A DNA stretch of 64,000 nt from Pseudomonas persica (GCF_900291015.1 NZ_OLKL01000033.1:91340-155339); one strand, 5' to 3'. Numbered from the stretch's first letter, positions 1 to 9,865 are shown. The notes: generated by a model not told the origin, from the letters alone. A program made the numbers and translations.

Positions 1-225
1 GAAGTGCACCTGGCGCAAGCGGGTGTCGGCGCCGACCCGGCGGCCGTCGGTGCGGCCTGGCTCAAGCAGGTCGCCGAGACCTTCTCTGCGGTCGAGCTGC
101 CGCTGCCCAAGGCCGCCAACCACTTTTACCTGGACGGTCGCAAAGGCCTGCACACCGAGCACCTCGGCCTGCTGCTGGCCGAGATGCAGTTCCTGCCAAG
201 GGCGTACCCCGATGCAACCTGGTGA
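1..225 (+). CDS. paaC: PaaC, phenylacetyl-CoA epoxidase structural subunit (3' end only)
   Basis: Only the last ~74 codons are present; the start lies left of the window. The tail, with AANHFYLDGRKGLHTEHLG and ending LPRAYPDATW, matches the C-terminus of the PaaC/PaaI subunit of the multicomponent phenylacetyl-CoA 1,2-epoxidase. PaaC is the ferritin-like partner that scaffolds the catalytic PaaA subunit and lacks a complete diiron site itself. The stop overlaps the paaD start by 14 nt, which indicates translational coupling in the paaABCDE operon. Identification rests on this short tail plus the paaD-paaE neighbours. Confidence 0.9.
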   Translation, partial: EVHLAQAGVGADPAAVGAAWLKQVAETFSAVELPLPKAANHFYLDGRKGLHTEHLGLLLAEMQFLPRAYPDATW

Positions 226-745
226 GCTGATTGCCGGCGACCGTGGGGGCCGCGCGCAACAAAGCGACGACCTGGCCCGAGCCTGGGCGGTACTGGCCCA
301 GGTCATGGACCCGGAAGTGCCCGTGGTCAGCGTGGTCGACCTGGGGATCGTGCGTGATCTCGACTGGCACGCCGGGCACCTGCACCTGGTGGTCACCCCG
401 ACCTACTCCGGCTGCCCGGCCACCGAGGTGATCGAGGGCGATATCCGCCAGGCGCTGGAACTGGCCGGTTTTCCCGCGCCGATTCTTGAGCGCCGGCTGA
501 CCCCGGCCTGGAGCACTGACTGGATCAGCGAACTGGGCCGCGAGCGCCTGCGCGCCTATGGCATTGCCCCGCCACAGGGCAGCACCAGCAAACGCAGCCT
601 GCTCGGTGAGGCGCCCCAGGTGTGCTGTCCGCAGTGCGGCAGCGCCCATACCGAATTGCTCAGCCAGTTCGGCTCCACGGCCTGCAAGGCGCTGTACCGC
701 TGCCGCGAGTGCCTGGAGCCGTTCGACTATTTCAAATGCATTTGA
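212..745 (+). CDS. paaD: PaaD, phenylacetyl-CoA epoxidase assembly factor
   Basis: 177 aa. The N-terminal two thirds is a DUF59/MIP18-like domain (DPEVPVVSVVDLGIVRDL, then TPTYSGCPATEVI). The C-terminus is a small cysteine cluster (CCPQCGS ... CKALYRCREC) able to bind zinc or Fe-S. Family knowledge: PaaD is needed for an active epoxidase and probably helps mature its Fe-S or diiron centres. ATG 212 was chosen because it begins the conserved domain and overlaps the end of paaC; a longer frame starting at 23 is only the paaC shadow. paaE follows 15 nt after the stop. Confidence 0.95.
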   Translation: MQPGELIAGDRGGRAQQSDDLARAWAVLAQVMDPEVPVVSVVDLGIVRDLDWHAGHLHLVVTPTYSGCPATEVIEGDIRQALELAGFPAPILERRLTPAWSTDWISELGRERLRAYGIAPPQGSTSKRSLLGEAPQVCCPQCGSAHTELLSQFGSTACKALYRCRECLEPFDYFKCI

Positions 746-760
746 GCCGTGGAGAACGCC

Positions 761-1837
761 ATGAGCCAGTTTCACAGCCTGACCATCAAGCAAGTACGCA
801 ACGAGACCCGCGATGCGGTGTCGATTGCCTTCGACGTGCCCGAGCACCTGCAGGCGCAGTTCCGTTTCACCCAAGGCCAGTACCTGGTCATGCGTACCCA
901 GTTGGACAACGAAGAAGTCCGCCGTTCCTATTCCATCTGCAGCGCCGTGCAGGACGGCGAACTGCGTGTGGCGGTCAAGCGCGTACCGGGCGGGCGCTTC
1001 TCGGCATTTGCCAATGACGTGCTCAAGGCCGGTCAGCAGCTGGAAGTGATGCCACCGTCGGGCAGTTTCTTCGTGCCGCTGGACCCGGCCCGCCAGGGCA
1101 ACTACCTGGGCGTGGCGGCCGGCAGCGGGATTACCCCGATCCTGTCGATCATCGCCACTACCCTGGCCAGCGAGCCACATAGCCGCTTCACCCTGCTGTA
1201 CGGCAACCGTTCCAGCTCTGGGGCATTGTTCCGCGACGAGCTGGAAGACCTGAAGAACCGCTACCTCGAGCGCCTGAACCTGATTTTCGTATTCAGCCGC
1301 GAGCAGCAGGATGTCGACCTGTACAACGGCCGCATCGATGCCGACAAGTGCGGCCAGTTGTTTTCGCGCTGGATGGACGTTGCCAGCCTGGATGCCGCAT
1401 TCATCTGCGGCCCGCAGGCGATGACCGAGACGGTGCGCAACAGCCTGCGGGCCAATGGCCTGGCCAAGGAACGCATCCATTTCGAGCTGTTCGCCGCCGC
1501 CGGCAGCGAAGCCCGCCGTGAAGCCCGCGAGGCTGAGCGCCAGGTGGACTCGGCGCTCAGCCACATCACCGTGATCAGCGACGGCCGCGCCCTCACCTTC
1601 GACCTGCCACGCAACACCCAGAACGTGCTGGACGCCGGCAATGCCATCGGCGCCGAGCTGCCTTATTCGTGCAAGGCCGGCGTGTGCTCGACCTGCAAGT
1701 GTCGGGTAATCGAAGGCGAAGTGGAAATGGACAGCAACCATGCCCTGGAGGACTACGAAGTAGCGGCCGGGTATGTGCTGTCGTGCCAGACCTACCCGGT
1801 GAGCGACAAGGTAGTGCTCGATTTCGACCAGCTTTGA
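761..1837 (+). CDS. paaE: PaaE, phenylacetyl-CoA epoxidase reductase
   Basis: 358 aa, the usual PaaE length. It passes electrons from NADPH through FAD and a 2Fe-2S centre to the PaaABC oxygenase. The N-terminal FAD/NAD module shows the flavin motif RRSYSIC, an AAGSGITPILSI nucleotide loop and FICGPQAM. The C-terminal plant-type ferredoxin has CKAGVCSTCKC plus a distal cysteine in VLSCQ. ATG 761 follows GGAG at 7 nt; the in-frame GTG at 749 lies upstream of that ribosome site and is rejected. It ends the epoxidase block; a REP pair follows. Confidence 0.96.
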   Translation: MSQFHSLTIKQVRNETRDAVSIAFDVPEHLQAQFRFTQGQYLVMRTQLDNEEVRRSYSICSAVQDGELRVAVKRVPGGRFSAFANDVLKAGQQLEVMPPSGSFFVPLDPARQGNYLGVAAGSGITPILSIIATTLASEPHSRFTLLYGNRSSSGALFRDELEDLKNRYLERLNLIFVFSREQQDVDLYNGRIDADKCGQLFSRWMDVASLDAAFICGPQAMTETVRNSLRANGLAKERIHFELFAAAGSEARREAREAERQVDSALSHITVISDGRALTFDLPRNTQNVLDAGNAIGAELPYSCKAGVCSTCKCRVIEGEVEMDSNHALEDYEVAAGYVLSCQTYPVSDKVVLDFDQL

Positions 1838-1850
1838 GACCGAGTCGCCC

Positions 1851-1940
1851 TCATCGCCGGCAAGCCAGCTCCCACAACTAGAGCGCTGCCCTCAGGCCTT
1901 GTGCAATCCCTGTGGGAACTGGCTTGCCGGCGATAGGGCC
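1851..1940 (+). repeat. REP pair (REPIN), GCCGGCAAGCCAGCTCCCAC type
   Basis: Two inverted copies of the P. putida REP core (ATCGCCGGCAAGCCAGC at 1852, and its inverse GCTGGCTTGCCGGCGAT form near 1918-1934) separated by ~40 nt. They sit between paaE and the transport genes. The element can fold into a large hairpin and could terminate or stabilise the paaE transcript end. Confidence 0.85.
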
Positions 1941-2006
1941 ATCAGCAACACCGCAACACCCGCGTGACCTCAACAAAACAATTACAACACCCAGAGATCG
2001 CAACCC

Positions 2007-2315
2007 ATGACACCCGAACGCATCGCAAGCATCGCCAACCACCCCGATTTCCAGCACCTGGTGCAGCGCAAACGTCGCCTCAACGGCAGCCTGACCTTGG
2101 CCATGCTGGTGATCTACTACGGCTTCGTCCTGCTGGTGGCGTTTTCCCCCAGCACCCTCGGCCAGTCCCTCAGCGGTGGCGTGACCACCGTCGGCATGCT
2201 GGTCGGCGTGCTGATGGTGCTACTGTCCTTCGCCCTCACCGGCATCTACGTGCACCGCGCCAACAACGTGCTCGACCCGCTCAACGACAAGGTCAAGCAG
2301 GAGTGCGCACAATGA
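2007..2315 (+). CDS. DUF485 (YjcH-like) small membrane subunit
   Basis: 102 aa with two hydrophobic segments (around residues 29-47 and 58-81) and the family features [13 protein letters not shown] and [19 protein letters not shown]485 proteins are encoded just before ActP-type sodium:acetate symporters, as here, and presumably form a complex with them. The stop overlaps the next ATG (ATGA), so the two are translationally coupled. In the P. putida phenylacetate cluster this pair precedes the porin and serves phenylacetate entry. Ribosome site before ATG 2007 is weak. Confidence 0.85.
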   Translation: MTPERIASIANHPDFQHLVQRKRRLNGSLTLAMLVIYYGFVLLVAFSPSTLGQSLSGGVTTVGMLVGVLMVLLSFALTGIYVHRANNVLDPLNDKVKQECAQ

Positions 2316-3874
2316 ACTGGACCGCCATCTCGATGTTCATGGTGTTCGTCTGCTTCACCCTGCTGGTCACCCGCTGGGCGGCCATGCGCACCCGCTCGGC
2401 CAGCGACTTCTACACCGCTGGCGGGGGCCTGACCGGCATGCAGAACGGCCTGGCGATCGCTGGCGACATGATCAGCGCCGCGTCGTTCCTGGGCATTTCG
2501 GCAATGATGTTCATGAACGGCTACGACGGGCTGCTGTATGCCCTGGGCGTACTGGCCGGCTGGCCGATCATCCTGTTCCTGATTGCCGAACGCCTGCGTA
2601 ACCTGGGCAAGTACACCTTCGCCGACGTGGTCAGCTACCGCCTGGCGCAAACCCCGGTGCGCCTGACCTCGGCCTTCGGCACCCTGGTGGTGGCGCTGAT
2701 GTACCTGGTAGCGCAGATGGTCGGTGCCGGCAAGCTGATCGAGCTGCTGTTCGGCATCAGCTACCTGTACGCAGTGATGCTGGTCGGCGTACTGATGGTC
2801 GCCTACGTCACCTTCGGCGGCATGCTCGCCACCACCTGGGTGCAGATCATCAAGGCAGTGATGCTGCTGTTGGGCACCACCTTCATGGCCTTCATGGTGC
2901 TCAAGCATTTCGGCTTCAGCACCGAGGCGATGTTCGCCAGCGCCGTGGCCGTGCATGCCAAAGGCCAGGCGATCATGGCCCCGGGCGGCTTGCTGTCCAA
3001 CCCGGTGGACGCCATTTCCCTGGGCCTGGGCATGATGTTCGGGACCGCCGGCCTGCCGCATATCCTGATGCGCTTCTTCACCGTCAGCGATGCCAAGGAA
3101 GCGCGCAAGAGCGTGTTCTATGCCACCGGGTTCATCGGCTACTTCTACCTGCTGCTGATCGTCATCGGCTTTGGTGCCATCGTCATGGTCGGCACCGAGC
3201 CGTCCTACCGTGACGCCACCGGCGCGATCATCGGCGGTGGCAACATGGTCGCCGTGCACCTGGCCCAGGCCGTAGGTGGCAATCTGTTCCTCGGTTTCAT
3301 CTCCGCTGTGGCCTTCGCCACCATCCTTGCCGTGGTCGCCGGCCTGGCGCTGTCCGGTGCATCGGCCGTTTCCCACGACCTGTACGCCTGTGTGGTGCGC
3401 CAGGGCAAGGCCAGCGAGCAAGAGGAAATGCGCGTGTCGCGCATCGCCACCCTGCTGATCGGCCTGTTGGCGGTCATCCTCGGCCTGATGTTCGAGTCGC
3501 AGAACATCGCCTTCCTCTCCGGCCTGGTGCTGGCAGTGGCGGCCTCGGTCAACTTCCCGGTGTTGCTGCTCTCGATGTTCTGGAAAGGCCTGACCACTCG
3601 CGGTGCGGTGTGCGGCAGCATGGCTGGCCTGGTCTCGGCGGTGCTGCTGGTGATATTGGGCCCGGCGGTGTGGGTCAACGTGCTGCATAACGAACAGGCG
3701 CTGTTCCCCTACAGCAACCCGGCGCTGTTCTCCATGAGCCTGGCCTTCCTCGGCGCCTGGGTGTTCTCGGTCACTGACAGCTCCGAGCGCGCCAATCAGG
3801 AACGTGGCCGCTACCTGGCCCAGTTCATCCGCTCCATGACCGGTATCGGCGCTGCCGGCGCCAGCAAGCACTGA
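2312..3874 (+). CDS. ActP-type sodium:solute symporter, probable phenylacetate permease (PhaJ-like)
   Basis: 520 aa, about 13 transmembrane segments, sodium:solute symporter family. Family marks include [26 protein letters not shown] near the N-terminus and [16 protein letters not shown] in the middle. Starts ATG 2312 inside the stop of the DUF485 gene. Homologues transport acetate and other monocarboxylates; position between the epoxidase genes and a phenylacetate porin makes phenylacetate the probable substrate. A longer frame from 1964 is not used because it lacks a ribosome site and overlaps the whole DUF485 gene. Confidence 0.88.
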   Translation: MNWTAISMFMVFVCFTLLVTRWAAMRTRSASDFYTAGGGLTGMQNGLAIAGDMISAASFLGISAMMFMNGYDGLLYALGVLAGWPIILFLIAERLRNLGKYTFADVVSYRLAQTPVRLTSAFGTLVVALMYLVAQMVGAGKLIELLFGISYLYAVMLVGVLMVAYVTFGGMLATTWVQIIKAVMLLLGTTFMAFMVLKHFGFSTEAMFASAVAVHAKGQAIMAPGGLLSNPVDAISLGLGMMFGTAGLPHILMRFFTVSDAKEARKSVFYATGFIGYFYLLLIVIGFGAIVMVGTEPSYRDATGAIIGGGNMVAVHLAQAVGGNLFLGFISAVAFATILAVVAGLALSGASAVSHDLYACVVRQGKASEQEEMRVSRIATLLIGLLAVILGLMFESQNIAFLSGLVLAVAASVNFPVLLLSMFWKGLTTRGAVCGSMAGLVSAVLLVILGPAVWVNVLHNEQALFPYSNPALFSMSLAFLGAWVFSVTDSSERANQERGRYLAQFIRSMTGIGAAGASKH

Positions 3875-3893
3875 CCTTCAGGGAAGAACAACC

Positions 3894-5144
3894 ATGTCGG
3901 GTAAAACAACAATGAACCGCACGCACTTCATTTCGGCCGCCTGGCTGGCCAGCCTCGCCCTGCCGTTGCCGGCCATGGCGGATTTCATCGGCGACAGCCA
4001 CGCCCGGCTGGAGCTGCGTAATCACTACCTCAACCGCGACTTCCGCCAGAGCAACGCAGCGCAGGCCAAGGCCGAGGAATGGGGCCAGGGCTTTACCGCC
4101 AAGCTGGAGTCGGGCTTCACCGAAGGCCCGGTCGGTTTTGGTGCAGACGCCATGGGCCAGCTGGGCATAAAGCTCGACTCCAGCCGCGACCGCCGCAATA
4201 CCGGCCTGCTGCCCTTCGGCCCCAACAGCCATGAACCGGTCGATAACTACAGCGAACTGGGCCTGACTGGCAAGGTGCGGGTGGCCAAGAGCACCCTGCG
4301 TCTGGGCACCTTGCAACCGATCCTGCCAGTGGTGGTGTACAACGACACCCGCCTGCTGGCCTCGACTTTCCAGGGCGGGCTGCTCACCAGCCAGGACCTG
4401 GCCGGCCTGACCTTCAACGCCGGCCGCCTGACCAAGGCCAACCTGCGCGACTCCTCGGGCCGCGACGACATCGGCTACGGCGCCGCCAGCAGCGACCACC
4501 TGGACTTCGGCGGTGGCAGCTACGCCATCACCCCGCAAACCAGCGTCAGCTATTACTACGCCAAGCTCGAGGACATCTACCGCCAGCAGTTCGTCGGCCT
4601 GGTCGATACCCGCCCGCTGGGTGAAGGCCTGAGCCTGCGCACCGACCTGCGCTACTTCGACAGCCGCAACGACGGCGCCGAACGCGCCGGCACCATCGAC
4701 AACCGTAACTTCAACGCCATGTTCACCCTCGGCGTGCGGGCCCACAAGTTCACCGCCACCTGGCAGCAGATGTCCGGCGACAGTGCCTTCCCGTTCGTGA
4801 ACGGCGGCGACCCGTTCACCGTCAACCTAGTCACCTACAACACCTTCACCCGCGCCGGGCTGGACTCGTGGCAGGTGCGCTACGACTACGACTTCGTTGC
4901 CATGGGCATTCCCGGTCTGAGCTTCATGAGCCGCTACACCGATGGCCGCCACGCCGAAACCGCCACCGTCAGCAATGGCCGTGAGCGTGAGCGCGACACC
5001 GACATCACCTATGTCATCCAGAGCGGCCCGTTCAAGGACGTCAGCCTGCGCTGGCGCAACGTCACCTTCCGCTCAGGCAATGGCCTGAGCAACGCCGTGG
5101 ACGAAAACCGCCTGATCATCGGCTACACCGTGGCGCTGTGGTAA
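3894..5144 (+). CDS. phaK: OprD-family outer-membrane porin, phenylacetate channel
   Basis: 416 aa with a signal peptide ending AMA-DF (about residue 29). OprD features: [20 protein letters not shown] at the mature N-terminus, the AEEWGQGF block, and a C-terminal strand ending in an aromatic pair region (YTVALW). It is 18-stranded in characterised relatives and allows diffusion of aromatic acids. An AGGGAAG ribosome site precedes ATG 3894; ATG 3912 is an alternative. Its place between the permease and paaZ gives the substrate. benF at 51714 is a clear paralogue of the same length. Confidence 0.9.
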   Translation: MSGKTTMNRTHFISAAWLASLALPLPAMADFIGDSHARLELRNHYLNRDFRQSNAAQAKAEEWGQGFTAKLESGFTEGPVGFGADAMGQLGIKLDSSRDRRNTGLLPFGPNSHEPVDNYSELGLTGKVRVAKSTLRLGTLQPILPVVVYNDTRLLASTFQGGLLTSQDLAGLTFNAGRLTKANLRDSSGRDDIGYGAASSDHLDFGGGSYAITPQTSVSYYYAKLEDIYRQQFVGLVDTRPLGEGLSLRTDLRYFDSRNDGAERAGTIDNRNFNAMFTLGVRAHKFTATWQQMSGDSAFPFVNGGDPFTVNLVTYNTFTRAGLDSWQVRYDYDFVAMGIPGLSFMSRYTDGRHAETATVSNGRERERDTDITYVIQSGPFKDVSLRWRNVTFRSGNGLSNAVDENRLIIGYTVALW

Positions 5145-5172
5145 CAGCGCCCCTTCTACATTGGAGAACAGC

Positions 5173-7224
5173 ATGTCTGCCGCCCCTACCCTGCAAAGCT
5201 TCATCGCCGGCCGCTGGCTCGGCCAGCACGGCGCCCAGGCCCTGCGCAGCGCCCTGGACGGCCACGTCCTGGCCTACAGCCACGAAGAACGCCCGGACTT
5301 CGCCGAAGCCGTGGACTTTGCCCGCGCGCGTGGCCTGGCCGCGCTGATGGCCATGGACTTCCAGCAACGCGCCGCCCGCCTGAAGGCGCTGGCCCTGTAC
5401 CTGGCCGAGCACAAGGAACAGCTCTACGCCCTGTCCCACCACAGCGGTGCCACCCGTGCCGATAGCTGGATCGACATCGAAGGTGGCAACGCCACACTGT
5501 TCTCCTATGCGGGCATCGGCAGCCGTGAGTTGCCATCGGGCAACCTGATGCACGAAGGCCCGGCCATCCCGCTGGGCAAGCAAGGCCATTTCGCCGGCAG
5601 CCACATCCTGGTGCCGCGCGCCGGGGTGGCGGTGCACATCAATGCCTTCAACTTCCCTATCTGGGGCATGCTGGAGAAGTTCGCCCCGACCTTCCTCGCC
5701 GGCATGCCGTGCATCGTCAAGCCGGCGACCTCGACCAGCTACCTGACCGAGGCCGTGGTGCGCCTGATGAATGCATCCGGCCTGTTGCCCGAAGGCAGCC
5801 TGCAACTGGTGATCGGCAGCACCGGCGACCTGCTCGACCGCCTGCAAGGCCAGGACCTGGTGACCTTCACCGGTTCCGCCGACACCGCCGCCAAGTTGCG
5901 CGTCACACCGAACCTGGTACGTAACTCGGTGCCGTTCACTGCCGAAGCCGATTCGCTGAACTGCGCCATCCTCGGCCCGGACGTGACCCCGGACAGCGAA
6001 GAGTTCGACCTGTACATCAAGGAGGTGGTCCGCGAAATGACCACCAAGGCCGGGCAGAAATGCACCGCCATCCGCCGCGCCATCGTACCGGCCAGGCACA
6101 TCGACGCCGTTGCCACGCGCCTGCGCGAGCGGCTGAGCAAGGTGGTGGTCGGTGACCCGTCGCTGGAAGGTGTGCGCATGGGCGCCCTGGCTTCCCACGA
6201 CCAGCAGCACGATGTGGCCGAACGCGTGCGCAGCCTGCTGCACAGCTGCGACCAGCTGTTCGGCGCCAGCGATGGTTTTGCACCGCGTGGCGAAGGTGTG
6301 GCGGAGGGCGCGTTCTTTGCTCCGACCCTGCTGCAAGCCCGTGACCCGCATGCTGAAGGCGGTGCCCACGATATCGAAGCGTTCGGCCCGGTCAGCACGC
6401 TGATGGCCTATGACGACCTCGACGAAGCCCTGGCGCTGGCCGCGCGTGGCAAAGGCAGCCTGGTGGCGACCCTGGTCACCGCCGACCGCAGTGTAGCGGC
6501 CAAGGCCATCCCGGTGGCCGCTGCCTGGCATGGCCGCCTGCTGGTACTCGACAGCGAGGCGGCCAAGGAATCCACCGGCCATGGCTCGCCATTGCCGCAG
6601 CTCAAGCACGGTGGCCCGGGCCGCGCCGGTGGTGGTGAGGAACTGGGAGGCCTGCGTGCCGTCAAACACTACCTGCAACGCGCCGCGGTACAGGGTTCGC
6701 CGAGCATGCTCACGGCGGTAACCGGCGAATACGTGCGCGGTGGCGAGGTGATCGAAACCGAAGTGCACCCGTTCCGCCGCTATTTCGAGCAACTGCGCAT
6801 CGGCGAGTCGCTGCTCACCCACCGCCGTACCGTGACCGAAGCCGACCTGGTCAACTTCGGCTGCCTGTCGGGCGACCATTTCTACATGCACTTCGACGAG
6901 ATCGCCGCCAGGCAATCGCAGTTCGGCAAGCGCATTGCCCACGGCTACTTCGTGCTGTCGGCTGCAGCCGGGCTGTTCGTCTCCCCCGCTGCAGGCCCGG
7001 TTCTGGCCAACTACGGCCTGGATACCCTGCGCTTCATCAACCCGGTGGGCATCGGCGACACCATCCAGGCGCGCCTGACCTGCAAGCGCAAGATCGACCA
7101 GGGCAAGACCAGCCCGCTTGGCCAGCCGCAGGGTGTGGTGGCGTGGGATGTGGAGGTGACCAACCAGCTGGGTGAGCTGGTCGCCAGCTACGACATCCTC
7201 ACCCTGGTGCTGAAAAGGCCCTGA
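5173..7224 (+). CDS. paaZ: PaaZ, oxepin-CoA hydrolase / 3-oxo-5,6-dehydrosuberyl-CoA semialdehyde dehydrogenase
   Basis: 683 aa, close to the 681 of E. coli PaaZ. It opens the oxepin-CoA ring with the C-terminal MaoC-type hydratase domain (about 540-683, [12 protein letters not shown]) and oxidises the resulting aldehyde with the N-terminal aldehyde dehydrogenase domain (about 1-520). Visible dehydrogenase residues: [12 protein letters not shown], the glutamate in TAEADSLNC, and the catalytic cysteine in GQKCTAIRR. Both halves look intact. ATG 5173 has GGAG 6 nt upstream; TTG 5161 precedes that site. Last gene of the paa block in this window. Confidence 0.96.
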   Translation: MSAAPTLQSFIAGRWLGQHGAQALRSALDGHVLAYSHEERPDFAEAVDFARARGLAALMAMDFQQRAARLKALALYLAEHKEQLYALSHHSGATRADSWIDIEGGNATLFSYAGIGSRELPSGNLMHEGPAIPLGKQGHFAGSHILVPRAGVAVHINAFNFPIWGMLEKFAPTFLAGMPCIVKPATSTSYLTEAVVRLMNASGLLPEGSLQLVIGSTGDLLDRLQGQDLVTFTGSADTAAKLRVTPNLVRNSVPFTAEADSLNCAILGPDVTPDSEEFDLYIKEVVREMTTKAGQKCTAIRRAIVPARHIDAVATRLRERLSKVVVGDPSLEGVRMGALASHDQQHDVAERVRSLLHSCDQLFGASDGFAPRGEGVAEGAFFAPTLLQARDPHAEGGAHDIEAFGPVSTLMAYDDLDEALALAARGKGSLVATLVTADRSVAAKAIPVAAAWHGRLLVLDSEAAKESTGHGSPLPQLKHGGPGRAGGGEELGGLRAVKHYLQRAAVQGSPSMLTAVTGEYVRGGEVIETEVHPFRRYFEQLRIGESLLTHRRTVTEADLVNFGCLSGDHFYMHFDEIAARQSQFGKRIAHGYFVLSAAAGLFVSPAAGPVLANYGLDTLRFINPVGIGDTIQARLTCKRKIDQGKTSPLGQPQGVVAWDVEVTNQLGELVASYDILTLVLKRP

Positions 7225-7317
7225 CGGCACCGTTGGTCAGGGGCGGTCGGCATCCAACCGACCTCTCCTGGCCGTTGCAGTTCTTATGCTATGAGTACCG
7301 AGCATGAGGATTGCGAG

Positions 7318-7488
7318 ATGAACGACTTACTGAGGATGGGCGGTGGCAGCGCACAGGATGACTGGCCAGAGCTTGACCCAGAGCGGCGCAACGACCGGGC
7401 CGACGACGCGGATGCAACCCCCAATGTAACCGAAGATGAAGAGAACCGCCCCGGGGTACCGGCTAGCGACCCCGAGTCCGGTGCCTGA
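7318..7488 (+). CDS. small acidic hypothetical protein
   Basis: 56 aa from ATG 7318, which follows GAGGA at 9 nt; an upstream ATG at 7291 would give 65 aa but has no ribosome site. The protein is very acidic and hydrophilic (PELDPERRNDRADDADATPN) with no membrane segment or motif that I recognise. It stands alone between paaZ and a repeat. Composition suggests a disordered protein. Gene reality is likely from ribosome site and codon use, but not certain. Confidence 0.55.
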   Translation: MNDLLRMGGGSAQDDWPELDPERRNDRADDADATPNVTEDEENRPGVPASDPESGA

Positions 7489-7544
7489 TTTTCAGTGCAT
7501 TCGAAACCTGGCTGTCCGCCCCGAGTTCGCCAGTGGTCCGCGTA

Positions 7545-7690
7545 CCCTGTGGGAGCGGCTTTAGCCGCGAACAATCCAACGCGGTGGATGGCACCGGCTA
7601 CACCGGTGTTCGCGGCTAAAGCCGGTCCCACAGGGGCCCTGCTAATTCAACGAGTTATGTGCAGTTCTATGAGAGCGGGCGTGCCCGCGG
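7545..7690 (+). repeat. composite REP element (CGGCTTTAGCCGCG type plus spacer)
   Basis: Inverted REP cores (CGGCTTTAGCCGCGAA at 7556 and CGCGGCTAAAGCC near 7611) flank ~40 nt; a conserved tail CCCTGCTAATTCAACGAG then leads to a third, GC-rich core ending at ~7690. Positions 7556-7676 are nearly identical over 121 nt to 26875-26995. Confidence 0.85.
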
Positions 7691-7711
7691 AACAGCTGAG
7701 GTTCGTAATAA

Positions 7712-7981
7712 TCACAGCATCGCCGCCGGCCCCCCCACCGACCGATTCGGTTTGCCCCCCGACACACGCCAGCTCACGGCGGTAATCCCGTAGCGCTCGG
7801 CCATCGGCCGACTGACCTTGCGGATCTTCTCGCGCCCGAACTTGGGAATGATGCCGATGCCCGCATCGCAACTTGCCCAATGCCAGGCCTCGGCATTGTC
7901 CAGTTGCTCCAGACGGATAATGAAACTGCGCGGCTGGCCGTGCAGTTGGTAATCGATGATGTATAGCTGTGGACCAGGCAT
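7712..7981 (-). CDS. conserved small Pseudomonas protein (possibly DUF6555)
   Basis: 89 aa, soluble. Starts ATG 7981 with a strong AGGAGG 8 nt upstream, so it is almost certainly translated. It contains IIDYQLHGQPRSFIIRLEQL and AEAWHWASCDAG, with a basic segment FGREKIRKVSRP. I recall similar ~85-residue Pseudomonas proteins of unknown function, tentatively the DUF6555 family; no activity can be assigned. The C-terminal tail runs toward a repeat. It may be co-expressed with stress genes nearby, but spacing to the KGG gene (68 nt upstream, same strand) is the only hint. Confidence 0.7.
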   Translation of the reverse strand: MPGPQLYIIDYQLHGQPRSFIIRLEQLDNAEAWHWASCDAGIGIIPKFGREKIRKVSRPMAERYGITAVSWRVSGGKPNRSVGGPAAML

Positions 7982-8049
7982 CTAGAGGCCTCCTTTTCTC
8001 CATGGATGACATCCTGATTGATCGGGATATGCTCGGAAAATTCAAAAAA

Positions 8050-8259
8050 TCACCGATGGCGATCTCCACCGTGGCTGTTCTGCCCACCCTTGCGGCCGGC
8101 GTCCGATGCCCGTTGGCGGTCATTGGCAAAATTGCCGCCAGAAACCTGGCCGCCCTTGTGCCCGGCGCGGGAGGCCCGCTCCCGGTCGTTGGCGAAGTTG
8201 CCTGGGTTGGTTTGCTTGTTGCCGCCACGCCGACTGGTGCGTTCTTGGTCCTGCGCCAT
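8050..8259 (-). CDS. KGG-motif general stress protein
   Basis: 69 aa, hydrophilic. Contains two GNFANDR(E/Q)RAS repeats, each followed by a KGG motif (GHKGGQ, GRKGGQ). This is the KGG/ConA10-like family (related to GsiB and YciG) linked to desiccation and stationary-phase stress. Start ATG 8259 follows AAGGAG; a longer frame from 8601 overlaps the divergent Nudix gene and is rejected. A paralogue lies at 24363-24545. Likely disordered and very abundant in stationary phase in relatives (family knowledge). Confidence 0.88.
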   Translation of the reverse strand: MAQDQERTSRRGGNKQTNPGNFANDRERASRAGHKGGQVSGGNFANDRQRASDAGRKGGQNSHGGDRHR

Positions 8260-8491
8260 GTAGTTTCTCCTTGCGATGGTTTGCCGGGGCGCATCGATCT
8301 GCGCCTTACCTTGGTTCCGAACCCTCGAACACCGGCTCTGCTCAACGGTTTTGCACTCAAGCGACGTGTGGCACGAAACACTCGCGGGCAAAACATTGGT
8401 GCCACAGCGACCGTTCGTCACCTTAAACGCAACGTTTATTGCCGCCTGGGGCCGAATCTTCATGGAATAAGGGATTCGCCCAGGAGCCTGA

Positions 8492-8890
8492 ATGAAGCCC
8501 GTCAAGCATCGCGCCACCATCATCTGCCGGCATGGCAAGCAAACCCATAAGTGGTTGTGGGTGAGAAAGCCCAACGCCGCCTGGACTCTGCCCGGCGGCA
8601 AGATCGAGCCCGGCGAGACACCGGTGCAGGCAGCGGAGCGTGAGTTGTGGGAAGAAACCGGGTTACAGGCCGAGACGCTGACCTTGTTGATGCGCCATGA
8701 AGCGGCAGAACGCGTGCACTACGTGTTCGAGGCAGAGTTCGCCGATACGCCGCATCCCAAGGCCCTGCATGAGATTGCCGATTGCCGGTTTGCCCATCTG
8801 GACCAGGTGCCGGTACTCAAGGATGAAATCAAGCTGCTGATCCGCTCGTTGTTCGCCTGTGACCGGGCCATTGCGGCGTCTGTGCGGTAG
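8492..8890 (+). CDS. Nudix hydrolase
   Basis: 132 aa. A complete Nudix box is visible: GGKIEPGETPVQAAERELWE followed by ETGL, fitting GX5EX7REUXEEXGU at about residues 35-58. Such enzymes hydrolyse nucleoside diphosphates linked to another moiety; substrate unknown. AGGAG precedes ATG 8492. It is transcribed away from the KGG gene and converges with the ClpP-like gene, ending 26 nt from its stop. Confidence 0.9.
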   Translation: MKPVKHRATIICRHGKQTHKWLWVRKPNAAWTLPGGKIEPGETPVQAAERELWEETGLQAETLTLLMRHEAAERVHYVFEAEFADTPHPKALHEIADCRFAHLDQVPVLKDEIKLLIRSLFACDRAIAASVR

Positions 8891-8916
8891 ATCTGCTTTA
8901 CCGGCACCGGCAAGCG

Positions 8917-9468
8917 CTAGGCATGCACATTCCACTGACACGTCTCCAGCTCGATCGGCATCTCATCGATGGCGTGGATCATCCCGTTCTCCAGGGCCTC
9001 CCGTGGCCCGAGGATGCGCGGGTAGGCCATCAGATACCTAGGCACATCCAGCACCTCGGCCGCCCCCTCGGTCCGCTCGGCGACGATCTGCGCATACAGC
9101 CGCAGGTCATAGTCCAGGCTCATCGCATATTCGGCCATGCGTGAATGGTCCACCGAGCCGTGCAAGGTCCAGTGGAACGGATGGAACAGGAACTTGCTGT
9201 AACTGCATGCCGTGCGCCGGTCCCCGGCCAGGAACAGGATGTTGCCCATGGATTCCACCGTGCCCAGGTTGTGGGTATGCACCTCGACCGGTAACGCCCG
9301 CAGAAAGTTGTACAAGGTAAACCCGTAACTGCACTCGCCGCCCATGGTGGCAATGTTCAGTTGCAGGACCTCGGCCCCCTGCTGCAGCGCCCGCGAGCAG
9401 GTGTTGATCAGGTTGCCGCAGGTGGATGAATTGATGGGCCCGGTGAAGTGGACAATATGTCTGGCCAT
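8917..9468 (-). CDS. ClpP-like (crotonase-fold) serine peptidase homologue
   Basis: 183 aa from ATG 9468, preceded by GGAGG; the longer frame to 9585 overlaps the next gene. ClpP family features: ATMGGECSYGFTLYNFLRAL, the nucleophile loop TVESMGNILFLAG (Ser73) and the histidine in SKFLFHPFHW (His96). By eye, the aspartate of the ClpP triad aligns with Pro150 in YPRILGPREAL, so the triad may be incomplete. It is not the housekeeping ClpP, which sits beside tig and clpX. Followed on the same strand by nothing close; preceded by a Fe_permease gene 22 nt upstream, probably one transcript. Confidence 0.8.
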   Translation of the reverse strand: MARHIVHFTGPINSSTCGNLINTCSRALQQGAEVLQLNIATMGGECSYGFTLYNFLRALPVEVHTHNLGTVESMGNILFLAGDRRTACSYSKFLFHPFHWTLHGSVDHSRMAEYAMSLDYDLRLYAQIVAERTEGAAEVLDVPRYLMAYPRILGPREALENGMIHAIDEMPIELETCQWNVHA

Positions 9469-9490
9469 GCTTGCCTCCAGGGTTGGCAGC

Positions 9491-9865
9491 TCATTCCTTG
9501 GTCTTCTGCGCATCGTCACCCTGCCCGGCCATCTGTCGGTACTGCTTGCGCAGGGCATGCAGCTCGGCCGGATCCATGTCTTCAAGGTCCAGCAACGCCT
9601 TGTGCGCCCGTTGGGTGGTGCGCAACAACTCGTCGATCTTGATGTGCAGTTCGTCGTTGTCGCGGTTCTGGGTGTTCTGGATCAGGAACACCATGAGGAA
9701 AGTGATGATGGTGGTCGAGGTGTTGATCACCAGTTGCCAGGTGTCGTTGAAGCCGAACAACGGCCCGGTCACTGCCCAGCTCAGGATCAGCAGGCAGGCG
9801 ATGGCAAAGGTCAGCGGGCGGCCGGCCCAATTGGCCAGCCACTGGGCGAAACGGTCGAATTTCAT
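9491..9865 (-). CDS. low-affinity iron permease family (PF04120) membrane protein
   Basis: 124 aa. Two transmembrane helices (about 17-38 and 47-64) with the family block FNDTWQLVINTSTTIITFLMV, then IQNTQNRDNDELHIKIDELL and a soluble helical tail. Fungal namesakes move Fe(II), but the bacterial members are short and their role is unproven. GAGGAAGG precedes ATG 9865. Lies 22 nt before the ClpP-like gene on the same strand, so the two probably form an operon. Confidence 0.8.
   Translation of the reverse strand: MKFDRFAQWLANWAGRPLTFAIACLLILSWAVTGPLFGFNDTWQLVINTSTTIITFLMVFLIQNTQNRDNDELHIKIDELLRTTQRAHKALLDLEDMDPAELHALRKQYRQMAGQGDDAQKTKE

Noticed and set aside
62..1741. 559-codon open frame on the minus strand opposite paaD-paaE
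   Set aside because: Shadow frame caused by high GC; no recognisable domain, and the plus strand carries clear conserved proteins.
2246..3871. 541-codon His/Gln-rich frame opposite the symporter gene
   Set aside because: Low-complexity antisense shadow of a membrane-protein gene.
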